Notes under the pieces: model-generated
Database searches by the model: none
Told to the model about the DNA's origin: nothing
What the model saw: only the letters and a program-made list of their open reading frames with translations
Assembly (NCBI GenBank): GCA_003349885.1
Contig: QFXC01000013.1
Span: 1-64,000, forward strand
Direction: 5' to 3'
Length of the DNA: 64,000 nucleotides
DNA from: an endosymbiont of Galathealinum brachiosum
GTDB taxonomy: Bacteria > Pseudomonadota > Gammaproteobacteria > SZUA-229
Part shown: positions 1 through 7,665 of the stretch, in pieces
Layout: every line of letters begins with the position of its first letter
Position numbering within the stretch: position 1 is the stretch's first letter
Translations under genes and position numbers: made by a program

Positions 1-645
1 CATCCTCATTTATAATTTTTTAGTTTTAGAAATATAATAAAATCATTTCATGCCTGAAGATAATGCACAGCCAATACCAAACACATATTTATTATTAACA
101 ATCAATAAGTTACCTAGCTAGATATGAAAAAAAATGTTTTTTATAACCGAAAAAAACAATAATTGAAAAAAATACCGACAATATAGTAATTTACTGTGAC
201 ATATGTAACAAATACACCATACATTAAACCTTAACAATATCATGAAAATAAAAAGCCCGTATATTTTACTAATAAAAACAATAGGTTAAATATTTTCCTT
301 TAAATAATCGCTGTCGAAATACTTTACACAACTTATTTATTGACATAGAAATCTGATAGCTTTTATCTAAAAAACACACATATAACTGTAGATACTATAA
401 AAAAACATTCTGTTTTAACCAATTTAAAGCCAATGTTTATACTTAATTAATAAAAACACGTATCGCACAATATTATTTATGCCTAAAACTACATACTACA
501 TATATCCATTAAATTAATATAAAAATCATTTCACTAAACTTAAGTAAAGTCATATGTTAATTTTCTACAACGAGACAACATTCATAAAATAGCTTAGACT
601 TCGTACTTACTATTAAACCCTTATCACAGCCGTTGTATATTAATA
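1..645. other. AT-rich intergenic region, no gene seen
   Basis: Very AT-rich stretch upstream of the first TPR-sulfotransferase gene. I see no convincing coding frame, RNA gene, strong hairpin or sigma-54 (GG-N10-GC) element. It presumably holds the promoter of the plus-strand TPR cluster, but no single -35/-10 pair stands out in such AT-rich sequence. Confidence 0.5.
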
Positions 646-2817
646 ATGAACAAAAAATTTCAAGAAATCTTAGCTCTTGCTCAAACAGGGAAAGTAGATG
701 GAGCATTACAAAAAAGCATAAAAGCTGTAAAGAAAAAACCAAAAGACATTAACTTTATATTATTAACCGCAAGTTTGTATGCTCAATTAAATGACTTTGA
801 TAAGGTTATTACTTATTGTTTAAAAGCTCTCGATTTAGATAAAAACAATGAAAGTGCTTTATATAATATTGGTATCGCCTTTTTAAAAGCGCATGATTAT
901 AAAAATGCCCTTCAATATAACAACAAGGCCATTGCACTAAACCCCAAAAACCCAAAAACACTTACCAATGCAGGTTTAGCTAGCTGGAATTTAGGTGATT
1001 TTGACAGCGCAACAAACAAATATATTGCTGCTCTTAAATTAGATGCCAATAATGCAAATACACATAACAATCTTGGTTTAGCTTATAAAAGTTTAAAAAC
1101 TTATGATTTAGCAATAGAGCACTTCCAGAAAGCTATTAAATTGCAGCCAAGCATGGCAGAAGGTTTATACAACCTTGGCATCACCTTAATTGACACGGGT
1201 GATACATCAGGTAATGAATACGTTGACCGGGCATTATTGACAAACCCCAACTACCCTGAAGCAAACAACTTTAAAGGCCTGGCATTATTTGAAAACAACC
1301 AAAATACTCTGGCTATTGAGCATTTTACAAAGGCTATAAAAAACAAAGAAGACTACTTTGAGGCATACTGCAACCTTGGTAATGCATACATGCAAGATAG
1401 ACTCTTTCATGCAGCTGAAAAAATGTACCGCAAAGCCATAGAATATAAGCCAGACTATGCAAATGCACTCAATAATTTAGGCAATGCCCTTCTAGATCAG
1501 GAAAATTATAGCCAACACTACGAAGAAGCTGAAGCGCTATATTTAAAGGCTATTGAACTTTCACCTGACATTCCAGATGCTTATAAAAATCTTGCGGTAT
1601 GTTATCAAGGACAAGGCAAGCACGACCTAGCACTTAAATACTTTAATGAATATGACATAAAAATACCCAATGATGAAGTATGTGTTGCAGGCATGGCATC
1701 TATTTACGAACACCAGGCAAATCATGATCAGGGCCTGGAAATAATAAAACCATACCTTGATAAAGAAGAAGTACACACTGAAATTGTATTAGCGTACGGA
1801 AAACTGGCAAAACATCATAAACTTGAAGAACATGCTATTACACTATTAGAAGCTTTGGATGACGAGCAATTAATAACCAAGCATAAAGTAGAAAAATATT
1901 TTGCCTTAGGTAAGTTATATGAATCATCCAAAATTACGGATAAGACATTTATAAGTTACAAAAAAGCCAATGATCTTGACGAAGACAAACATGATTTAGA
2001 TGAAACGAAAAAAATGTTTAACAACATTAAAGAGTATTTCACCAAAGAAAAAATACAAAGTTTAAAACGATCTGAAAACAATAGTGATATGCCTATTTTC
2101 ATCGTTGGTATGCCGCGATCTGGCACTAGTCTTGCCGAGCAAATTTTAGCCAGTCACCCGACGGTATATGGCGCAGGTGAGTTAGAGAACATTCATAACA
2201 TTGTGCAACAAATTGCAGTAGACCTTAAACCAGCTGATTCATATCCACAGTGTCTGGATAATATGAGCACAAAATATGCAACTGAAATTGCAACTCAACA
2301 TCTGACAACACTCCAGGCTATGTCACCAGATGCTGCAAAAATTATCGATAAAATGCCACATAACTTTCTAGGCCTGGGAATAATTAATTTACTGTTTCCA
2401 AATGCGACCGTTATTAACTGCTTGCGAAGTTCAATAGATGTGTGTCTTTCCATCTATTTCCAGCATTTCAATAAACACCACTCCTACTCCAATAGCCTTG
2501 AAATGCTAGGCAAGTATTACAATTTATACGCTGATTTAATGGAACACTGGAAAGACACATTAGATATAAATCTCATCGAGCTTAAATATGAAAATGTAAT
2601 AACCAACCCGGAGCAGGAAATAAGAGCACTTTTAGAAAAATGTAATTTGGAATGGAATCCTGCCTGCCTTGAGTTTCATAAAAACAAGCGTACGGTTATG
2701 ACACCAAGCTATGATCAGGTAAGACGCCCTATCTATACTAGCTCAGTGGAAAAATGGAGAAAATACGAAACCTTTTTACCGGAATTAATTGATAACCTTG
2801 GCGACAGGGCTTTTTAA
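646..2817 (+). CDS. TPR-repeat sulfotransferase (723 aa)
   Basis: The N-terminal ~460 residues are a run of tetratricopeptide repeats, with recurring A-x-Y-N-x-G-x-A and A-I-x-L-x-P patterns. A PAPS-dependent sulfotransferase domain follows, with the phosphosulfate-binding loop PRSGTS at residues 490-495 inside IFIVGMPRSGTSLAEQIL. A later NCLRSSIDVCLSIYFQ segment matches the 3'-phosphate-binding region of the family. No signal peptide is seen, so it probably acts in the cytoplasm, using PAPS to sulfate a protein or glycan held by the TPR superhelix. It starts at ATG without a clear Shine-Dalgarno sequence. It heads a plus-strand row with a TPR-methyltransferase and a second TPR-sulfotransferase. 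The catalytic class is clear; the substrate is unknown. Confidence 0.85.
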   Translation: MNKKFQEILALAQTGKVDGALQKSIKAVKKKPKDINFILLTASLYAQLNDFDKVITYCLKALDLDKNNESALYNIGIAFLKAHDYKNALQYNNKAIALNPKNPKTLTNAGLASWNLGDFDSATNKYIAALKLDANNANTHNNLGLAYKSLKTYDLAIEHFQKAIKLQPSMAEGLYNLGITLIDTGDTSGNEYVDRALLTNPNYPEANNFKGLALFENNQNTLAIEHFTKAIKNKEDYFEAYCNLGNAYMQDRLFHAAEKMYRKAIEYKPDYANALNNLGNALLDQENYSQHYEEAEALYLKAIELSPDIPDAYKNLAVCYQGQGKHDLALKYFNEYDIKIPNDEVCVAGMASIYEHQANHDQGLEIIKPYLDKEEVHTEIVLAYGKLAKHHKLEEHAITLLEALDDEQLITKHKVEKYFALGKLYESSKITDKTFISYKKANDLDEDKHDLDETKKMFNNIKEYFTKEKIQSLKRSENNSDMPIFIVGMPRSGTSLAEQILASHPTVYGAGELENIHNIVQQIAVDLKPADSYPQCLDNMSTKYATEIATQHLTTLQAMSPDAAKIIDKMPHNFLGLGIINLLFPNATVINCLRSSIDVCLSIYFQHFNKHHSYSNSLEMLGKYYNLYADLMEHWKDTLDINLIELKYENVITNPEQEIRALLEKCNLEWNPACLEFHKNKRTVMTPSYDQVRRPIYTSSVEKWRKYETFLPELIDNLGDRAF

Positions 2818-2874
2818 AAAAATCATTTTATATAATTAATACGACATTACTACAACACAGTTATTGGAAGAACA

Positions 2875-4380
2875 TTGGCAAATATAAAACCTAAAGAGTT
2901 GAAAGCAATCAACCAGGCAAGAACTCTCATTTCTCAAAACAATGCACTTGCAGCCAAAGAGTCACTCTTAGCCTACTCGGCCAAAAGCAAGCTTAGCCCC
3001 TACGGTGGTTATATTTTATGCCTAAGCCATGCACTATTAGGTGAGTTTAATCACTCAAAAACACTTGCCTTACAACTATTAAAAAAAGACCCTCAAAATA
3101 TTGATACGTTGAAACTGCTAGGCAGTTCATACCATGAACTGCGTGACTACAGCGCAGCTTCTAAAGCATTTACTAAAGCCGTTAATATCAATAACCAAGA
3201 CATAACTGCACTATCCAATCTAGCAGGCGCATTAAAAGAAGAAGGTAAATTAGAAGAAGCAGAAAAATACTTCACCTCCTCCCTTCAAGTAAAAAGAGCA
3301 CAACCAGCCGCCTTAACAAATTATGGCTTACTCAAACAAATGACTGGTAACCTGAATGAAGCGATTCTATTACATCAAGAAGCTTTAAATTACGATAACC
3401 AGAACCTGACCATGATATATAACCTCGCTTTCGCTTTAAGTGAACAGGGTTCATTTGATCAATCATTGGAAATATACGAGCAAATTTTAAAAATAACACC
3501 ACAAAATATAAGAGCTATTTGTGATGTTTCACAAATTTACATTAAACAAAAGAGACTTGATGAAGCACTAAGCCTGCTTGATAACGCAAAATCAATTAAT
3601 TCTAATGATGAACATATACATTTAAATATGGGCGTAATTTACAAATTAAAAGACCAGTTTGAAAATGCGGAAATCAGCCTTAGAGAAGCACTCAGAATCA
3701 ACCCTAACAACTCAACTGCACAATACTATTTATCAATAGTTACTGGTGATACATCTATTCAAAGCTCGCCCGAAGACTATGTAACAGACCTGTTCGATGG
3801 ATATGCTGAGACATTCGATGAACAATTAGTTGGTGAATTACAATACAAAACACCAACGCTAATTGGAGAACTGGTTAATAAATATATTTCAACCGACAGA
3901 AAATATAATATCTTAGATTTAGGTTGCGGAACTGGCTTAGCAGGGATTCACTTTGCCGATGTATCAGAAAAGATGGTAGGTATAGATTTATCACCCAAAA
4001 TGTTAAACAAAGCCAAAGACAGAAATATTTATGATGAACTACTGGCTACCGATATAGAAAAATACTTTAACACATATGATTTTAAGCCAGACATTGTTAT
4101 ATCTGCTGATGTATTTGTATATATTGGTGATATTGACAGCATCTTCTCATGCGTATCAAACGCAATGAATGAAGGCGGAATATTTGCATTTTCAACAGAA
4201 GACACGACGGATACCGACAGTTTCCGACTTAAAGATTCTGGTAGATTTTCTCATAGCGAGACATACATCTCTGCGCTTGCTAAGAAATATAATTTTTCTA
4301 TTGCCGAACAAAAAGCGACGACCATTCGTCATGAGGCAGGAAAACCTATCCAGGGAAAAATTTACATTCTTCAAAACTAA
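2875..4380 (+). CDS. TPR-repeat SAM-dependent methyltransferase (501 aa)
   Basis: Roughly the first 290 residues are TPR repeats. The C-terminal ~190 residues form a class I Rossmann methyltransferase, with SAM motif I NILDLGCGTGLAG near residue 345 and the following acidic strand end GIDLSPKML. The layout matches predicted methyltransferases that carry TPR repeats. The start is a TTG at 2875, preceded by GGAAG four bases upstream; no other start codon lies near the amino end. The stop is six bases before the next TPR-sulfotransferase, so the two are co-transcribed. The methyl acceptor is unknown. The shared TPR architecture with its neighbours suggests they act on related substrates (inference). 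Confidence 0.82.
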   Translation: MANIKPKELKAINQARTLISQNNALAAKESLLAYSAKSKLSPYGGYILCLSHALLGEFNHSKTLALQLLKKDPQNIDTLKLLGSSYHELRDYSAASKAFTKAVNINNQDITALSNLAGALKEEGKLEEAEKYFTSSLQVKRAQPAALTNYGLLKQMTGNLNEAILLHQEALNYDNQNLTMIYNLAFALSEQGSFDQSLEIYEQILKITPQNIRAICDVSQIYIKQKRLDEALSLLDNAKSINSNDEHIHLNMGVIYKLKDQFENAEISLREALRINPNNSTAQYYLSIVTGDTSIQSSPEDYVTDLFDGYAETFDEQLVGELQYKTPTLIGELVNKYISTDRKYNILDLGCGTGLAGIHFADVSEKMVGIDLSPKMLNKAKDRNIYDELLATDIEKYFNTYDFKPDIVISADVFVYIGDIDSIFSCVSNAMNEGGIFAFSTEDTTDTDSFRLKDSGRFSHSETYISALAKKYNFSIAEQKATTIRHEAGKPIQGKIYILQN

Positions 4381-4386
4381 TAAAGC

Positions 4387-5832
4387 ATGGAAAAAATAGA
4401 GTCTCTGTATAAATCTGCACTTCACCTGATATCTACAGGTGATTTTGCAGGCGCAAAATTAAAACTTTTACTCTTACTAAAAAAATCACCTGCGTACGCA
4501 CCTGCGTATTATCAAATGGCTTTAATCAACTTACATCAGGATGATGATAAGCAAGCCATAGCAAACTTAATAAAATGTATTGATATAAATATCAACACAT
4601 CAAATGCTGCTCTACTTTTAGCTGAAACACAGCTACGCAATTCCCAACTAACAGAAGCCTTAGCAACTTACACTAAGACTGCACTACTTAAAGATTTCAA
4701 ACAAGAAGCCATTTCAGGTCAGGCGAAATCACTTAGATTATTAGACCGAACACAGGAAGCATATGACCTTATACAACAAGAGGTTGATATCACTGACCAC
4801 CCTTCACTTATATTAGCATTTTCAGAGATATGCATTGAGTTAAAATGCTATTCAGAAGCAACGGATAAAATAGAACGTCTCTTGTCAAAAGAAAATATGT
4901 CAGATATTGAAGTAAAGAAAAATTTATTACATACACTTGGAAAGTTATATGACAAGGAAAAAAAATATAAAGAGTCCTTTAAAGCACATAAAGATGCTAA
5001 CAATTTAACACCTCATCTATATTTGCCAAACAACTTCAACCAATTGACGTTTAGAATTCAAAACACTTATTCAGAAGATTTCATTAACCATTTTCCAAAA
5101 TCAAATAATAAAAGTAAGCATCAACCTATTTTTATAGTAGGTATGCCGAGATCTGGCACTAGCTTACTGGAACAAATTCTATGCTCTCACTCGGAGATAT
5201 ATGGAGCTGGTGAGCGTAACGAGGTACAACAAGCCATTTCCTTTATGTGCAAAGGCGGCTACCCTGAAAAGATGCAAGCCATCACCTCAGCCCAACTTGA
5301 TCAAGCTACGAAATTTTATACGAATAGCGTCTGCTCAAAAAGGCATAAATATACGATCGACAAAATGCCACATAATTATCTACACATTGGCGCAATACTT
5401 CAGTTATTTCCTGAGAGTAAAATAATTAATATCACCAGAGACCCAATTGATAATTGTCTTTCCATCTATTTTCAATATTTCAACAGTTCTCACCGATACG
5501 CAACTAAACTGGATAATATTGCCCATCATTACTCAAGATATAATATGTTGGTAAGTTATTGGAAACAGCTCTTCCCGGACAATTTAATTAACATAAAATA
5601 TGAAAACATCATCAACAACACAGAGTCAGAAATAAAGAGTTTGCTAAATCATTTATCACTAGAATGGGAAGACGGATGTTTAGAACATTATAAAAATAAA
5701 CGACACGTTAAAACAGCTAGCCAACAACAGGTAAACCAACCTATCTACAATGAATCCGTAAGCCGCTGGAAAAATTATGAAGATGATATCCAACCCCTAT
5801 TAACTCAGTTAAAGTCATATGACTTAATATAA
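4387..5832 (+). CDS. TPR-repeat sulfotransferase (481 aa)
   Basis: A shorter paralog of the gene at 646-2817. TPR-like helices fill about residues 1-235 and a sulfotransferase domain fills the rest. The PAPS loop PRSGTS lies at residues 254-259 in IFIVGMPRSGTSLLEQIL, and NITRDPIDNCLSIYFQYF matches the 3'-phosphate-binding region. The C-terminal pattern (V..W..Y...QP) resembles that of the first paralog. It begins six bases after the methyltransferase stop, so it is in the same operon. Its TPR part is about half the length of the first paralog's, which may reflect a different partner. Cytoplasmic by appearance; substrate unknown. Confidence 0.85.
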   Translation: MEKIESLYKSALHLISTGDFAGAKLKLLLLLKKSPAYAPAYYQMALINLHQDDDKQAIANLIKCIDININTSNAALLLAETQLRNSQLTEALATYTKTALLKDFKQEAISGQAKSLRLLDRTQEAYDLIQQEVDITDHPSLILAFSEICIELKCYSEATDKIERLLSKENMSDIEVKKNLLHTLGKLYDKEKKYKESFKAHKDANNLTPHLYLPNNFNQLTFRIQNTYSEDFINHFPKSNNKSKHQPIFIVGMPRSGTSLLEQILCSHSEIYGAGERNEVQQAISFMCKGGYPEKMQAITSAQLDQATKFYTNSVCSKRHKYTIDKMPHNYLHIGAILQLFPESKIINITRDPIDNCLSIYFQYFNSSHRYATKLDNIAHHYSRYNMLVSYWKQLFPDNLINIKYENIINNTESEIKSLLNHLSLEWEDGCLEHYKNKRHVKTASQQQVNQPIYNESVSRWKNYEDDIQPLLTQLKSYDLI

Positions 5833-5902
5833 AGCGCTTAAATTCAATACAAACCTATAAAAAGTAGACATATAGTCTTTATAAACTATATATGATAACA
5901 AT

Positions 5903-6952
5903 ATGAAATATAAAATTTCTAACGATGACATACTCAAACCGGAAAATTATTTTCACAAGTTTGATTTAAGAAATAATCAGGTATCATTTTTAAAAATGGA
6001 TAGGGACTCATTTAAAAAAAGCCCATTTTTAGACCATAGAATTCAATGCGCGTCTATTACATCAACTTCTATCGACTTAACAGATAGCTGTATAGAAAGC
6101 TTATTTTCCACCAATCACCACTACACATGTAATTTTATCTTTCACACAGCATATTGCTGCTCAACCTTACTTAGCCGTGCAGTCGACATATCGAATAAAA
6201 CAATGGTTTATAGAGAACCCGTGACTCTACACCAATTAGCTGTAATGCAACGTCGAAAAGAAGAGTTCCCTGAGCAACACATTAATTCATGGGACAAATA
6301 CTTTCATTTTACTTTGAAAATGCTTTCAAAGACCTGGTCTAAGAATGAAATTTCCATCATTAAACCAACAGACTCTTGTAATAACATAATTCCACAAATA
6401 ATGACCGTATCAGAGAATTCCAAAGCCATTTTACTTTACTCAAAACTGAAAGACTTTATAGCTTCCAATTTAAAATCAGAAGGCAGACGCAAGTTTTTAA
6501 AAAATTTTGTAATGCGCTCAACCAGAGATGCGAAAAAATATTCAATATTTAACTCCATCAACCCTGAAACATTAGACGATGCTAAATCTGCAACATTTGT
6601 CTGGATGGTTTCAATTATGCTTTATCTAGATGCTATTGATAAAAGTGCACATTGCAAGACTTTAGATGCAGAGAAGTTACTTGATGATCCATTTAATAAG
6701 CTCAAGCTTGTTAGTAAACATCTAAGAATCAATCTGACAGATAATGAGATTGAAGATATTCTAAGTAGCCCTTCATGGAATAAACACGCAAAAAATACAA
6801 ACGATGTTACTTATAGCAACGCAGATCGACAAAAAGAAAAAATTAATGTTCTCAAACAGAATGCAAACCAAGTAGAAGAAGCTATAAAATGGTCTCAATC
6901 TATTTTTAACTGGGAAGATGCTCTTTTAAAACTAGAAAAAGTCGCTTTATAA
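5903..6952 (+). CDS. Sulfotransferase-like P-loop protein (349 aa)
   Basis: It has no TPR repeats. Residues ~78-92 read NFIFHTAYCCSTLLSRAV, which resembles a sulfotransferase PAPS loop in which the usual PRSGTS is replaced by AYCCST. A MVYREP segment follows, as in the family where the sulfotransferase loop is followed by a conserved REP. It starts at ATG 70 bases after the second TPR-sulfotransferase, in the same direction. A hairpin that could end transcription follows it at 7040-7070. The fold assignment is moderate and enzymatic activity is not assured because the loop is atypical. Confidence 0.55.
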   Translation: MKYKISNDDILKPENYFHKFDLRNNQVSFLKMDRDSFKKSPFLDHRIQCASITSTSIDLTDSCIESLFSTNHHYTCNFIFHTAYCCSTLLSRAVDISNKTMVYREPVTLHQLAVMQRRKEEFPEQHINSWDKYFHFTLKMLSKTWSKNEISIIKPTDSCNNIIPQIMTVSENSKAILLYSKLKDFIASNLKSEGRRKFLKNFVMRSTRDAKKYSIFNSINPETLDDAKSATFVWMVSIMLYLDAIDKSAHCKTLDAEKLLDDPFNKLKLVSKHLRINLTDNEIEDILSSPSWNKHAKNTNDVTYSNADRQKEKINVLKQNANQVEEAIKWSQSIFNWEDALLKLEKVAL

Positions 6953-7039
6953 TTTTCACGTATACGAAACATTTACAGAAAATTAATAAATTATAAAAAC
7001 TTAATAGAAAATACTTTTTATTATCTATCTTTCACAATT

Positions 7040-7070
7040 AAAAAGGGCTGCTAAATAAGCGGCACTTTTT
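7040..7070 (+). terminator. Bidirectional-looking hairpin terminator
   Basis: The arm AAAAAGGGCTGC (7040-7051) pairs with GCGGCACTTTTT (7059-7070) around a 7-base loop, with one mismatch and one G-U pair. The T-run lies on the plus strand and an A-run on the other side. It sits between the convergent genes ending at 6952 (+) and 7095 (-) and could serve both. Confidence 0.6.
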
Positions 7071-7094
7071 AATTAATAGACTTATGAAACTGCA

Positions 7095-7628
7095 TTACGC
7101 TTTACGGCGTTTTGCAACTCCAAACAATCCAATAAGACCTGAACCAAATAACCATACAGCAGCAGGTACTGGTACTGCAGATACAGACGCCAATGTTGCA
7201 GAATTTATAGCGGTATCATCAAAGTTCCCATCGGTATAAGTACCACCGATAAGAAGTGAAGCACCCTCAGCAGCTGTAAAATCAAAACTAAAGCCTAAAA
7301 CTGAGCTTCCAACTTCACCATAGATATCACCACCAAACTGACGCCATCCGTTCCCGAAAACATCACCTAGATCTGAATCACCACCACCTACATTTGAAAT
7401 ACTACCTGACCCTGTAATATCCATTATGAAGTCATAACCATAACTGGTATCACCTTCAACATCATAATAAAGATCCAAACTCGTTGTACCCGCAGAAAGC
7501 GACAATGTATTTTGCGAACTTAAAAATGGATTTGCACCACTTTCAACGACCCAAACATTCATTGCTTGCGTTGATGCTGATCCCATAATTAACAGTATTG
7601 AAATAACATACTTAATCATTTTTTTCAT
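7095..7628 (-). CDS. VPLPA-CTERM (PEP-CTERM family) secreted protein, cohesin-like body, copy 1
   Basis: A small exported protein. It has an N-terminal signal peptide ending near STQA, a beta-rich glycine/aspartate-rich body of about 120 residues, and a C-terminal sorting signal VPVPAAVWLFGSGLIG, a hydrophobic stretch, and the basic end AKRRKA. This is the VPLPA subclass of PEP-CTERM, the expected substrate of the exosortase at 24598-26187. The start chosen is the ATG nine codon-bases inside the longest frame, because AGAAGG lies nine bases before it while the first ATG abuts that site. The body (SLSAGTTSLDLYYDV, then YGYDFIMDI, then VLGFSFDF) follows the strand order of cohesin domains; this is inference. 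It lies downstream of a dockerin-bearing gene, almost certainly co-transcribed. Confidence 0.85.
   Translation of the reverse strand: MKKMIKYVISILLIMGSASTQAMNVWVVESGANPFLSSQNTLSLSAGTTSLDLYYDVEGDTSYGYDFIMDITGSGSISNVGGGDSDLGDVFGNGWRQFGGDIYGEVGSSVLGFSFDFTAAEGASLLIGGTYTDGNFDDTAINSATLASVSAVPVPAAVWLFGSGLIGLFGVAKRRKA
7279..7565. repeat. 287-bp exact duplicate, copy A (with 11469-11755)
   Basis: Base-by-base reading shows 287 identical bases between this stretch and 11469-11755 (constant offset 4190), inside the two small VPLPA-CTERM genes. Differences begin just outside both ends. Identity at all synonymous positions implies recent duplication or gene conversion. Confidence 0.9.
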
Positions 7629-7665
7629 ATTTAACATCCTTCTCTCTTTTTATTAATACTATTTA

